In this document: in pieces, positions 43,734 through 55,844 of the stretch
Layout of the letters: every line of letters starts with the position of its first letter
Numbering within the stretch: the stretch's first letter is position 1
NCBI GenBank assembly: GCA_009801085.1
Contig: VNWV01000011.1
Coordinates: 496,001-560,000 of the forward strand
DNA length: 64,000 nt
Direction of reading: 5' to 3'
Source: Lasiodiplodia sp. COLG20
Lineage: Eukaryota > Ascomycota > Dothideomycetes > Botryosphaeriales > Botryosphaeriaceae
Notes under the pieces: model-generated
The model's database searches: none
Told to the model about the DNA's origin: nothing
The model's input: the letters and a program-made list of their open reading frames with translations, nothing else
Made by a program: the position numbers and the translations under genes

Positions 43734-44751
43734 ATGCCAACCATGCGCTCTCAGCGCCGCCTAAAGATCTTTTCCATAGCCGTGCTCATCGTCGTCCTCA
43801 CCACCCTCTACCTAACCTCCGCCGCACGCCAAACCCGCGACTCAGCCTTCTACACGCGCACCCAGAGCGCTCTCAGCGAGCGCGAGCGCTCCGCCAATGC
43901 TATTGTCGAGCCCAATCTCGCCACCGACGACGACGTCAGCAAACGCCTAAAGGCCGCAGAGGACAAGGCCAAGAAGAGCGCCAACAACAAGGGCAACCGC
44001 ATTCAGGAAGTCGTCGCCGCCGGCGACGCAGAGAAGGAGAAGGACAGGGTCAGCGGCAAGACCAGCCAGCAGAACTCCAGGGTCGAAAAGGACACCAAGG
44101 TTGGCGAGCACGATGAAGTCACCGGCGAGAGGAGCGTCGCTGGCCGTGTCATCATGAAGGATAGCAATAAGGCGTCCGACAGCGTTGACGGCGTCGCCAA
44201 GGTGGGCAATGTTGGCGATAGCGTCAAGGCCGCCGCCTCGTCTAAGGCCACCAGCGGCTCTGACGCCGACGAAGAGACGCAGGAGGAGCACGAGGCCGAG
44301 CTTGAGATCAACGACATCCTCAAGAAGAGTCCCAGTGAGCTATTTCCCATGCTCAGCCGTAAATCTACATGTCTAACACCTCGCTCTAGTCATCATCTTC
44401 TCCAAGTCGTACTGCCGCTTCTCCGCAAAGGCCAAAAGGATTTTGCTCGAGGACTACTCCATCACTCCGGCGCCGTACGTCGTCGAACTTGACCAGCACC
44501 CGCTCGGCTCCGCGATCCAAGCTCAGCTCAAGAAGTCCACTGGCCGCTCGACCGTGCCCAACGTGCTCATCAATGGTAGAAGCATTGGCGGTGGCGACGA
44601 TATCGAGGCTCTACACCTTAAGGGCAAGATTGAGGAGACGGTCCGCAGCATGGGCGGCAAGCGCATAACTGAGGCAAGGCGCGCCGCTGAGGCTGCCGCA
44701 GACAAAGAAAGTCTGAAGAGGAAGAGAGTCAAGCGCACTCTGATTGCTTAA
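43734..44751 (+). CDS. GRX6: Monothiol glutaredoxin of the secretory pathway, Grx6/Grx7-like
   Basis: Membrane-anchored glutaredoxin of the early secretory pathway. Exons are 43734-44334 and 44390-44751, 320 residues. A single hydrophobic segment near the N terminus (FSIAVLIVVLTTLYL) after a basic head makes a signal anchor. A long charged, Lys/Asp/Glu-rich spacer follows (about residues 35-200), then the glutaredoxin fold. The active site is CRFS at 209-212: the second cysteine is serine, so it is monothiol, as in yeast Grx6 and Grx7. The glutathione-binding TVPNVLINGRSIGGGDD is intact. The tail ends in a basic run (KRKRVKRTLIA). Known for the family: Golgi/ER thiol redox control; Grx6 can bind an iron-sulphur cluster. 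Whether this one does is not shown. Confidence 0.88.
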
Positions 44752-45938
44752 CTATCTCTCGCCGTCTCAACACCAAGACCACCGAGTTCAGTTTGTCGTA
44801 TGATTTTTCCCGGCCACATACACGGTTATCTCGCTCCGGTTGACGGCTCCCGAGTCGAATGCACCGGAAAGATTGGACAGCTTCCATTGGACCTGCTGAA
44901 TAGCATGTGCTGGAGCAAAACCTTCAGCGCTGTATGAGATAGCCTAACACCCACGCCCACACATTACGCCTTGCTAAATACCGGTCTGTCTCAATCGTGT
45001 ACACGTCATATTTCGAACCGAAACATCACTTTTCCTTTCATTATCATTTCTCCAGCTCCTCACATACCACGGCAAAGGGCAAAGAGCAGGATAGCGGGGT
45101 CGGCGTTCACTAATGACTGATCAACATCTGATCGGGGATTTTCATTGGATCTTTCTTGTTTTGCATTGACCCTGGATGATGGCTACGGTTCTGAAACGCG
45201 GAAGTAATTTGGATCGCTGGACAGGCTTCTGGAGTAAGAATGAATGGATCGGAGCGGCGTGGTAATGGCATGATATCGGGTAGGCAAAGGCACGCATCAA
45301 AAATGACAATGGGGGATCCGGGGGCGACGAGCTTAATGATACCCTGTATGTACATACGTACAGCTAAAGGCAACTGTTCACGATAAATCTAATCTTCAAT
45401 GACGAACTGATTCACATCAATGGCCGGCTCATTTGTGCTTCTCTTCAGTGTCGTTCTTTCAATTCACTCGCCTTGCATGAATTAGTTTACTCAACCGTCA
45501 AAGACCTAGGAGACGATGGGCGCAGAATAAGCACTACCTGCGCCCCAATGCCTTGCCTGACCGCCCGCCTGACCATCCGATCTTCCGCTATCCATCCCCG
45601 TCTCAGCTTACCCTGCTCCTGAGAGCAAGATGCGCCCCGTGCGTTTTCCCCCAATCTCTGCCCTATCAGCACATCTTATTCCCCCAGTTGTGAAACACCA
45701 TGGGCGATGGGCCACGCAATGGCCCTTTCCCCTCCCCGGCCCAACGGTTTTCGTCTCACCAGCGTTCTCATCATCATCATCATTCCGACCTCCGTCCTCA
45801 TCATGCAAAATGCGGACAGATTGTCGCCATCAAATTGGACCCCGGGGGGCCGAGAGGATGAGGATCAGCAATGGCGCGCGAGTCCGAGGGTAAGGCGTAC
45901 CGCCGGCACCTTGAAGCAGACAGGTGAGCTATCACCAT

Positions 45939-45954
45939 AAAAAAAAAAAAAAAA
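45939..45954. repeat. Poly-A tract
   Basis: Sixteen consecutive A on the plus strand in an otherwise GC-moderate gap; no target duplication or retroelement sequence was seen next to it. Confidence 0.85.
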
Positions 45955-46120
45955 GAGTCGGGACCAGGAATGACATGTTCGAGTAAGCACGGTAGAGAAG
46001 GAGAAAGAGACATACTTACAAACGTGAGAAAGCTCTCTTTTCCGTATTATTCCCATCCTCGCTGCTCTACGCGTCTCAACCCGTCCTCCCGCCTCGGCTT
46101 TCCCACCCGCTGTCAGCAAG

Positions 46121-46153
46121 CAGTAGCAGCACCAGCACCAGCACCAGCAGCAT
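46121..46153. repeat. AGC/ACC trinucleotide repeat
   Basis: About 33 bases of alternating AGC and ACC units in non-coding sequence. Confidence 0.8.
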
Positions 46154-47187
46154 GCAGTTCCGCCAGCCACATCTTCCCGCCCCGTCGGCTCCTGATCAGC
46201 AGCACGGCATGCAATCAGCGAGAATCGGAGAGCCCACGTTTCATATGCACGTCCACAACACATGCACTGCACGCGCGCACGCACGCATCACATATGCACG
46301 TGTGCATGTAGCACATGATGCCCCCAGTCAAAGCTCTTCCTGTATGGCTCACTCGAAAGGAAAAATTCACCGGTCGGATGTGCAATGTCCCCCTTCCGTG
46401 CTCCCAAGCCGTGAGGTCTGTGTTTCCGGTTCGCTGAGAGAGAGCCCTTTCTGCGTGAGCGAGGAAGTTTGCCGTGTGTATGTGTGATTGCTGCTAATTC
46501 CTGCTAGTGGCGACAATCATTGGGTTCATGCAATGCATGCGTGCAAGATAGGAATGTGTTCGTATGTATGTACATGCATACAATGAGGTTGCGATCGGAG
46601 CAGGGTTCCAGATCGAAGGATACTTTGCTAGTGATGACGTGGGGTAAGAAAATCGACGACTTTCCCCCTTTGGTACTTCTGGTGTAGTTTTATTCTCATT
46701 TTAGTAAAATGGGATGGGGCCGGCATTGGACTGTATGTCCCAAATCATTGAAGAGGGAATGAAGTCAGTTGACGTGTAGTGTCTTCCTCTGAACGTACAA
46801 CGAAGAGAAAATAGATAAGTTTTCTCCTCTGAGAGACATTGACGTATCAGAAAGAAGCAGATATCTTGTATATAATTGGTATCATCCCATACTGCAGCAT
46901 GCTCTTCTTCCCTACCTCTTGATTTCTCTTCAACTCCGAGAAAGAGACAGAGATGAACTTAAAGAGGAATGAAACGACAATGAGAAGTGGAGAGTCGAGG
47001 GGTTTATCTACGCATTCGTTACCTTCCTGTCCCTCGCCCAATCCCAAATTCGAAAGACGCCAAAATGATTTTATGGACAGATGAATCCAGTCGTTTTCCC
47101 CTACCAAACCCCGCTTCCTAGCTCTGTTGAAATGATCTTGCCAGGAACATGGAAAGAGAACGAAAAAAGAAAATGAAAAATGCCGCG

Positions 47188-50100
47188 TTATTGATACCAC
47201 TCATCCTCGTTGTACAGATTCATCGAGCCATACCCACCATTCATTACGGTTCCACTAATACCGGTTGCATCCGCTCCAGTTACTGCACCACCATTCACAA
47301 CATACGATGTTTGAACCAAATTCTCCCCTGTTGTGGCTGATGAGACTGGCTGTTGCTGCTGCTGCTGCCTCGCGCTATTCGTAGCAGTAGCCGTAGCGAT
47401 CGGACTGCGATTCAGATACGCCATTTCCTCGGCACTCATTCCCCAATTGTCGAAGCCGACGGCCAGCTGGCTCTGGTCGCGTAACCACCAGTTATCCTGG
47501 CTCTCGCGCAGCAGCGCGTCGACGCCCCCGAAAAGCTCCGACGGCGAGCCGCCCAACGAAACGCCAGCGGAGCCCGCTGTGTTGATGGGAGTACTGGGGT
47601 TGGTGAGTTGCTGTTGCGACGTCTGCCGGTGAACTCGCGGGTACTGAATCTCTGCTGCAGTTTGCGGCGGTCCGGTATGCGAGCGGTTGTCGGATCCACG
47701 ACGGCCCATTGTTGCGGCGGCGGCGTAGCTGGCGGCATTTGCGGGAACCGTGGGTATTGTACTGGCAGGAATAGCGGCAGTGTAGCCGTAGGTTTGGACA
47801 AGCGGAGGGAGGGAGCCTGGTGGTGGTTGTGCCGCATGCGGTAGCGCGGCTGTACCTTTCGGGGAGAGCGTGTCGCCATGGTAGGAACCGAATTTTGAGT
47901 CGGTGCGAGCGAGGACCGTGGCGGCTTCTTCAGGAAGCTCAACCTGCCATTTCCGGGCGAGAATAGAGAGGATGCTTAAGGTGCGGCGGGCACAGAGCCA
48001 GCCCTCGGCAATTTCTTCTAAGTGCTTAACACCGTGGATGATGTCTCTGCGGGCATTTTTGTCTGGAAGGTTTAGAAGGTGGATCGTGCAAGCAGAGTGA
48101 GCAATGTAGACGGCGACATTGCATATTTGCCGTAAACCATGCGACCGTTTGTACAGCCTCAAAAGCTTTGATATTGATTGCGCTGCTTGAGTGCACAGTT
48201 TCCGCGGAGAGACATTTGGCGGTAATGGAGAGGTTGTTTTGTCATATTTCAGGAAGGGTCGGAAGAGATGGATGTAGAGAAGTTGAAAGAACATGCTAGC
48301 CAAGAGTTAGCGTTTGGACAGAATGATAACTCAAATGTATAGCGTTGGGGTGATAGATCATGAGGCGCTCTAGCGCGTAGGGAAGTGGAATGGCCACCGG
48401 CAGTCATTGGCTGATCCAGTTCTGAGCTTCCGAAATTGGATAATATTCCAACCTCGTTATACAGTGCGTACGCAACCTCAGGATCTGCTGGTGTTGCACC
48501 ACTCGCTTGGCTCTTGTTTTAAGGGCACTTACTGCATCACAAGCATTGACGGCAAGCCGCCTTCCCGCGGCTCAAACTCTTTAGGAAGATCTCTCCTCCA
48601 AGCCTCCAGTCGCTGGTGCAGCTCACTCAATTTCTTGAGTTCTAGTTGCTTTCCTTTTGATTTGTCCATATCAATGGGGTTGTAGAATGAGTTCATGAGA
48701 TCATTGCTGATCTCACACAGCAAAGAAATCTGCCGAGCGACTGCACGCGTCCGCGCTGGTTGGGCGTTGGCCTGGCTAAAACCGGAATCGTTGTATGCGC
48801 ACCACGTTTCGGCGTCTTCGTTCGGAAATACTTCAAACTTCGGGACCGTGATGATGCTGGTAGGAAGTTGGGGCAAACGTCCCAGATAATTTGACCAACA
48901 CCTGGACGTCGTCAGTCACACGTTCTTGAGGCACTGCATTGCGTGCGTGAACAGACTTGTTCGAAAGCAAAACTCACTTGTCGAACAGGAAACACCCCCA
49001 GAACGTGATGCGGCGTGCATCTTCTTCGCCCTCATCCAAGGCGCCCTGAGCGGACGAGAGACCTCCAGAGTCGAGATTCAAGCCCAAGTCGCATGCCATT
49101 CGGAAACTCATGCCACTGTAAACCCAGCCCTTTGCCTCACGGCCGCAGCCAGCTTCCCGTACTGACATGAGCGCTAGGGCTTGGACGGTGGTCATCCGCG
49201 GTTTCTCATGCTCGTCATTCTCCATTATCAAACGCTTGGCCTCCTTGAAGAAGTGGTCACCAGCAGAGGCCGAGTCATCACGGCTGGCGCGAGCGCCTGG
49301 CAGTGAAGTAAAGTGGCAACCCAAAGCCAGCATCGCATTGACCAGCAGGGGCGTGCAGTATTTCCTGCCATTCTCGCCCGGGGGGTTTCCGAGTAGGAAA
49401 TCACGGTAGAACAAGTTCTTGGGCAGAGTGGTGAAGAAGGCGTAGTGCCAGACGAAATACATGTTGATCAGGTGGGTGATCAGCTCCGGGTCTTTGGTCA
49501 CGGTAGTCCATGACGTGATGGGATCATCCAGTTGGGCGTACTGGTCTTGTTCGGCGACAGTCGTGAAGTCGTCGTCGCCGTCACCGCCCTGGCCCAAGTG
49601 GATCAAGTTGGAGGTGCCTCCGATGTAACGCTGTGAGCCGTCTTCGAGGCGCAGCTGGCCCATCTTTCCCGACAGTTGTGTCTCGAAGGTGGGAGCGCCC
49701 TGCGGAGCGTCGGTCTCGAAAGGCGAGATCTCTTCTGAGTCATCTTCCATGCCCTGCTCCTTGAGGAGGATCTGCTCGGCGACGGCGTCGAGGCTCTCGC
49801 AGGTGCGTATCTGGCTGACCAGGTTGGGTACCTCATCTTCGGGCCAGTTGAGGATGGCATGGATCAGGGTCTCGAGGGTCGAGTTCTTGGTCTTGAGCTG
49901 GTCGATGTCCTTCTTGTAGACGCCCTTGCGGCGGTGGTCGGAACCCGGATCGTAGACGCATTCGGTGTTGTAGACGGAGGCGCAGGCGGCGCAGGCGGGG
50001 GTGTTGCCGTCGCACTGGACAATGGTCAGCGGTTGGCGGCGGGCGTGGGCTGGCGGCGTGCCTTTGACTTGCGGCGACGGCAGGCAATGCAGGCGGTGCT

Positions 50101-50232
50101 CACGCAGCGGCGCTTGACTTGGTCGTCGTGCGCATCCTTCCGCTTGTTCCTGGCGCGCGCCTTCGCGGAGCCAGCCTTCGCATGCGAGGGTTGCTGGCCC
50201 TCAGACTGGGCAACACTCAGGCCGGAATCCAT
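47188..50232 (-). CDS. nirA: Zn2Cys6 nitrate-assimilation regulator NirA/Nit-4-like
   Basis: Pathway-specific activator of nitrate and nitrite assimilation genes. Exons are 50232-50062, 50014-48978, 48901-48533 and 48295-47188, 894 residues. The zinc cluster uses Cys48, Cys51, Cys58, Cys65, Cys68 and Cys76; the opening VSTACIACRRRKSKCDGN and the linker HRRKGVYKKDIDQLK followed by LKTKNSTLETLI match NirA/Nit-4 closely. The middle has the fungal transcription-factor domain (WHYAFFTTLPKNLFYRDFL, then FFQLLYIHLFRPFLKYDK). The C-terminal part is Gln/Ala/Ser-rich and ends with NLYNEDEWYQ. The first intron (50061-50015) is GC-AG and interrupts the zinc cluster between residues 57 and 58. The third intron is 237 bases; I joined it to give VMHMFFQ, but a small extra exon inside it is possible. 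Confidence 0.88.
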
Positions 50233-51241
50233 TGGTGCGCATTGCGCGCTGGCGAGGGCGTGGTTGCGGCGGGGACGGCTGCGGTCGGCGGGCGCGGCGG
50301 TGGTCCGACTGTGGGGATTCAGCCAGGCACAAGGGCTGCTGCGGGATGCGTGCAGTGGCGAGACGCAGGGTGCGATTCCAGGGCCTTGGGGGGAGCTGCC
50401 GGCATGGCTATAGCGCGAGGAAACGGTGGAGTTTTGTCAGCAATGGCCGGCAGCATCCAGAAGGCCCAAATTCGGGGCCTCAGTCGCGATATCGGGCCCC
50501 GCCCACTCAGCTGTTATCTATAACAAATCACCCGCCACGCCCACATCACACTCCCCCAGAATCGAGCCCCAAATCCACGCCTGCGTGCATCTCCCGGCGC
50601 TCCGGCTGCTAGCGGCGCGCCCTGGGCACCGCGTATTTCAACCTCCGCGCTCGTTGCAGCAAATCCCGCCCCGTATCAAGCCACACCATAGTCTCCATTT
50701 CTAGGCGCAGAATCGACGCCGTGTAGCGCCACGTTCCGCCAAGCAAGCCTATCGGCCTGGCAAGAGGGGTTGCACCCGGATCGCTGCTTTTGTCCTCCCC
50801 CCGCTCTGTTGCCTTGTTTTTTGAAATATGTCATTCCGGCGGATTTGAAGCTAACGTCCGGACGCAGATGTCCATTAAAAAATCGGACATTTGCGTCCGG
50901 ACGTTAGCTTCAAATACCCAGAGATGCATCAATTAAGCGTTGGACTGCGCCTGTCTGTGTAAATGCGCATATTCTATCTCGTCATTAGGGGGCCGTGCAA
51001 TTTTGAACGCTCAAGCAGATTTCCAATTTGCATGCTTCCAAACGCTTAAATGCCTCAACTACCCGTGAATATTTCCTCGAAAAAGAAGCCTTCAAGGCTG
51101 TAAGAGGATGTGTAAGCCTGCCCCTATTGTGAATATATGACCCTGAGATTTTTGAAAATCGTCCCCCAGACTCATGAAATAAAGCACTTTTGTGTCAAAC
51201 CAGAGCTCGCTCGTCAGATGCCACCCTGAGAACCCTCCCTT
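50233..51241. promoter_or_regulatory. Upstream region of nirA
   Basis: About 1 kb between the nirA ATG and the stop codon of the upstream gene. GATA-type motifs are at 50514-50519 and 50974-50979 (both read on the minus strand), and a strong inverted repeat is at 50844-50914. Otherwise short non-coding frames only. Confidence 0.5.
50844..50914. repeat. 30-base inverted repeat with 11-base spacer
   Basis: The left arm (50844-50873, starting tttgaagctaacgtcc) is the reverse complement of the right arm (50885-50914, ending acgttagcttcaaa) with a single mismatch in 30 bases. The spacer 50874-50884 is A/T-rich. The outermost flanking pair (50843/50915) also matches. Each arm contains the small palindrome gtccggac. 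It could form a cruciform or, if transcribed, a stable hairpin. It may be a miniature transposon relic, a protein-binding site or a terminator-like element; no target duplication is clear. Confidence 0.9.
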
Positions 51242-54200
51242 TTAGTCCTCATCGCCCTCATCCTCGCTGTCTGCGTCGTATTGCGGCAGCGTCTCCTTGT
51301 CCTCCACAATAATGAACTCCCGGCCCCGATCATCTTCTCTGACTGGACCGAAGAGGCGCATCATTTCCGACACCGAGAGGCTGCAAAGTACGTCAGAAAG
51401 ACTAATTATAACAGGCCAATAGAAGAGGCACTTACTTTTCGCGCTGTGGGCCACTGTCGCCCATAACTCGGTCAATCTCCTTCTGCTTCTTATCCTGCAT
51501 AGCAATCAACTTCTCGTCGATGCTGTCAGCAACGGCGAAGCGGGTCATGGACGTCTCCTCAGTTTGGCCGATGCGGAAGACGCGGCAGAAGGCCTGCTGC
51601 TCGATAGCCGAGTTCCACCAAGGGTCGATCGAGATGACATGCTTAGCGGCAGTAAGGTTGAGACCCAAGCCGCCGCACTTAAGGCTTGCTAGCAGGATGG
51701 AGACGGTGCCGGTTTTGAACGAATCGAGTGCCTTGTCGCGCGAGGCAATCGACATCTTGCCCGTGTACTCGAGGAAGTTCCACTCTTCCATTTGGCAGAT
51801 CTTCTTCATAATCTGGATCATCGAGATGAACTGCGTGTATACCAGGATCTTTGCTTCCGGGTCCTGCTGCAGCCAGTTGAGGATCTGAGCCTTGATTGCG
51901 ATCGTCTTGGCCGACGGGAGCACTGTCCCATTCTTCTCGATCCATGTCTTCGTGACATTCTCTTCGTCATTCCTGCCCTTTCCCTTTCTCTTCTTGTTCT
52001 TTTTCTTGCGCCACCTCTCCACCGGCGGCTCATCATCTGCATTGATATCTGCCTCGTCAATATCCGATACGATGGAGTCGAGGTCAAATTCATCGCACGG
52101 ATGTGCCCAGATATACTCAACTGAACAGCGCGCGCAGATAGCATGATCCTCACCTCTGGCAACCGACTCATGCTGCTGCATCTCCAGGCACTCTTCGCAG
52201 TAGATGTGATAGCAAGAGGTGACGTAGGGCTGATCAGGCGGCATATTGCATACAACGCAGAGGGTACGCTTCTTGAGGTCCTCCCACTCTTGGCCCTCGC
52301 GTAGGTCCTGTAGGTACCTATTAAAGTTGAACTTTTTTCCATGCGCCCGTCCCAAGCTGATCCTCTCATCAGGCACATCGTCAAGGAATCCGTAGTTGTC
52401 GTCGTCGTCTTCGACCTGTGCATCTGCCGGCGGCTTCGAGAGCATTCTGCGTAGCTCAATAATCTGAGCACGCCTGATTTCATCGCCTTCGAGCTCCATT
52501 TCCGCCAACTTGCGGATCTTTTCGTGGTCTTCGCGCTCGAGCAGGTCCTTCATCACAACCTCGACAAGCAGCAGGTTGCCCGTCATCTGTCGTAACCGGA
52601 GCAGCATCACCAGCACATTGCGGTAGTTGCGCTGTAGCGTATTGTCCTGAGCGAAACTGTTGACTCGCGTGATCATGCGCTTGCGTACGATCTCGTAGAT
52701 GCCCCGCTCAAGGTCGTTGAACTTCACCCAATGAATGCGATCGTTCGCCTTAGGCAGCTTCACGATCGGCGCCCCGAACATCGTATCCCGGTGCGTGCGT
52801 CGGATCATGAAGCGGTTAACCATGATGCTCAGCCTCTCCATCGGTTCCTCGTCGGCTTTGCTGTAGTAGTTGGCCTTGAACACACGGAAGGTTCCCGTGT
52901 ATGGAACCTGGAGGAACTTGAAGTAGGGGTAGAGCTCAAGCGCCGAGTTCAGAATGGGGGTACCTTTTTCTCGTTAGTGCCGACAAATCAGGGGACGTGA
53001 AGCTCCCATCCGGATGGATATGTCCGAATTAAGTGGTGACATACCAGAAAGAGCCCATCTGAACTTTGCTTTCAACGCTCTGCACGCCAAAGACGTCGCC
53101 GAGCGATAGTTCTTGATCGCCTGCGCCTCATCCAGCACCACTCTTCTCCATTGAACGCTGTGCAGAATCCCTTTATTTTCCTCAAAGTACTTTTTCCACC
53201 ACGCGCTTTTCTCCTCGCTCGTTTGGAGTTTTAGCGGTACGTCCGCCTTCGGGTAGCTATTCCGAACTTCGTAGTACGTGGTAAGGACGATGTCAAACTT
53301 GCTCAGAGTTTCCACGGGATCATGAGTCTCGGGCCGGGAGCCAGCTTTCCATTCGAGGATCGAGAGTCGCTGTCTGGGATCCACATGTTTCTTCAGCTCG
53401 TCGTGCCACTGCGTGACGAGCGTTGCAGGGAGGACGATGAGAGTGGTTATTGGTTCTCCAGGCTCCGGCTTCTTCGGGCGATCGTTCATGATATTTGCAA
53501 TCATTTCAAGAGTCTTACCAAGACCCATGGCCTGGAGCAAATTAGTTAGCGTAAGCATGCAAGGCAAAATGTGGTGAGAGAAGCTCTTACATCAGCGCAA
53601 AGGCCACCGTGAGGCTTGTCTACAGCGCCCTCTCTCTCCCGCATGAAGCCGGCACCAACAAGCTGGTGATTCTGCAGTGAAGATACCATACCGGTTATCT
53701 TCCACCCACCAGCTCCGTCCGGGCGTGCACCACGACGAGAGAACTTTTGGCTTGCTTTGAGTAGTTCGTTCCTGTCAGTGAAGGCCTTCTTTCTTTGACT
53801 TTGAGGCACCGAGGCGATCAGTTTCTTCAAAGCTTCCGTTTTGCGGGTATCTGTGATCTCCGGTAGGGCTGGTACATCCTGGTTGGCCGCCGCATCGCGG
53901 AAGACGTTCGAATGCATCAGCGAATTCAGAGCGCGAGCGCCATTGGTAGAAGCCTCCGCCTGCGGCGATTGCGCCCTTGCGTTCTTCTTTCCTTTCCTCG
54001 AGCCTTCTCCCTTCTTGGCCCGCTTCCGAGTGGTGGATTTGGATTTTTTCCGCCTCTTTCTATTCCCCTCAACCTCTTCGCTGCTATCCCCACCATCCCT
54101 GTCCGCCGAGGCCGAGGAAGGGCCCTCGCCGACGTCGAGGAAGTCGTCCTCGTCATCATCATCCTTTCCCGGATAAGCACCGGTTCTCTTGCGGCGAGAA

Positions 54201-55000
54201 GTTGAACGGGGGACGAACAAAGAGTCTTCTGGATCGTCCTGGGGAGCGCTGAAGTCCTCATCAACATCCATATCTCCCTCTGCTTCGTAGAGCGCGTCCG
54301 CAGCAGCCTGCTTCTGTCTGGCATCCTCTTCATTCTGAAGCCGCAGGAACACGATGTCGTCCTCCATGGTGCAGGTTCCGTTTGCCTTTTTACCTTCGTA
54401 CTCAGCCCTTGCATGTTCGAACGGCGTTAATTCTGGAGCTGAATGCTGCTGTTCCTCTGGTGTGGCAACGGACGGGCCTGGAATGCCATTATGAGATGGA
54501 CCTGGAGTCGGCGGAGCACCGTAGATGGGACCGTAGTCGTTGTTGTTGTTCGCAGTTGACCTCAGGCGCTTGCGCAGCAGACGCATCTGCTGCAAGTCTC
54601 GCCTCGCCGGCTTACGGCCGGGTTTGGAAAGCATTGAGTTTCCAAGGCGTAGTGGGGGTGATTGTCTGTTCTCGACAGCATTCGGTGCTTCGGGGCCGAC
54701 ATTCGAGGTGAGAGGTACGTTTTGTGTGACGGGTGAAAGCGGATGCTCTCCTTGGTGGGTATCTGGGGTGTCATCATCGTCGATGAGGATTGCGGAGGCC
54801 TTGTCGTGTCCAAAGTCGCGAAGCCCGCTTGGCAGCGCATCCACATCATCATCATCATCATCATCCTCTTCCGTCTTGACAGGTATTTCGAAGTCATCGA
54901 TTTCAATTGCTGTTTCCCTGGTCGCACCAGGGTCTGTGGGTCTGGGTGGCTGTATGAAAGCCTGGTCTTCTGGCTCGGTCTTCACCTGTGTCTCACTCAT
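51242..55000 (-). CDS. SNF2-family ATPase with internal RING finger (Rad5/Rad16/HLTF-like)
   Basis: Nuclear DNA-dependent ATPase of the Rad5/Rad16/Uls1 branch with a RING that suggests ubiquitin-ligase activity. Exons are 55000-53591, 53531-53045, 52963-51436 and 51380-51242, 1187 residues. The first 400 residues are disordered, with a poly-Asp run and nuclear-type basic clusters (NRKRRKKSKS, KRAKKGEG). Motif I reads DAMGLGKT (the first intron splits it), motif II is LDEAQ, and the C-terminal lobe has LVYTQFISM, LASLKCGGLGLNLT and FRIGQTEE. The RING lies between the lobes: CVVC, then SCYHIYCEEC and CARC. No HIRAN domain is seen at the N terminus, so it is not a plain Rad5/HLTF orthologue. Role in repair or SUMO/ubiquitin-targeted remodelling is inferred. 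Confidence 0.88.
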
Positions 55001-55844
55001 GGTGGCTGTGGGTGAGAGTACGTGGTTTCACCAGAAGGTCCAGATGATTGAGTCCGCCGATGTCCTTGGCCGCAACAGTTTGTTGTTTGTCGAGGAGGAT
55101 GTAGAAGAGATGGAGGAGGAGAGTGTGTGGAAGCTGTTATATACCTCGAGGAAGGCCTGCTGGACCCTGGAGTCAGGGTCTTCACAAATTGGGAAGGTGG
55201 TGATAAAAAGAAAGAGGCTCACCATTGTCCTCCCGAATTCAAAGTTCAAATCCCGGTTTCCGCGCCAGGCAGAACTGGAATGCCAAATCGACCTTCTCCT
55301 TTTACGATTCAGATCTGGTAAAAATAGTTACCGGACTTTCCTAGAATAGCATTGTCGAGTTGTCTCTGAGAACCTTGAAGTCGAAGATTTAATTTCAAGG
55401 AATCGGGGGTAAGAGGTTCAGCATTGAAGAAAAAAGAGTTGAGGAAATCATTATGTACAGTCGAAGCATTTGTTGAGCCATGGGTCTCATCTGAAATGCG
55501 AGGTCGGTGGCTGAAGCCTTTGGCTGGAACAGCATCCTCGAAACCAAACTACGCTAACTCCAAGGCGTAGGCTCGGGGGGTGAAAAAGTGAGAATTGAAG
55601 TTAACCAAGTGACATGAAAAACATAAAGCAAGAAGCAGATCTAATGCTAGTACAGTTCTTGTATTAAAACAACAAAGCCCGGGGTTACGGGGTATCATCT
55701 TGCTTTTTGAACCCTAATTAAGTCCATTGAAGTCGTAATCCAAACACCAAACCCCGAAACGCTCAAATAGCACGTAAAAATCCGACCGGTGGTCCAGATC
55801 GTTGGGTCCTGTGGAACATAAAGTTTCGTTGATCGCAAATCTGC
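55001..55844. other. Intergenic region, VCX1 3' end and promoter of the SNF2 gene
   Basis: These 844 bases lie between two minus-strand genes. The segment next to the SNF2 start has several spare frames; the part from about 55320 to 55800 is AT-rich. Nothing specific was recognised. Confidence 0.5.

Larger units (their letters stand above)
44752..47187. other. Long intergenic region with simple repeats
   Basis: About 2.4 kb between the glutaredoxin stop and the nirA stop. It holds CAT repeats (45768-45783), a run of 16 A (45939-45954), AGC/ACC repeats (about 46121-46153) and an alternating CA/TG-rich stretch near 46255-46315. No protein gene was accepted and no RNA gene recognised; a non-coding transcript cannot be excluded. 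Confidence 0.5.

Noticed and set aside
45939..45954. Poly-A run as the tail of a retroposed gene or SINE
   Set aside because: No target-site duplication and no recognisable element body on the upstream side.
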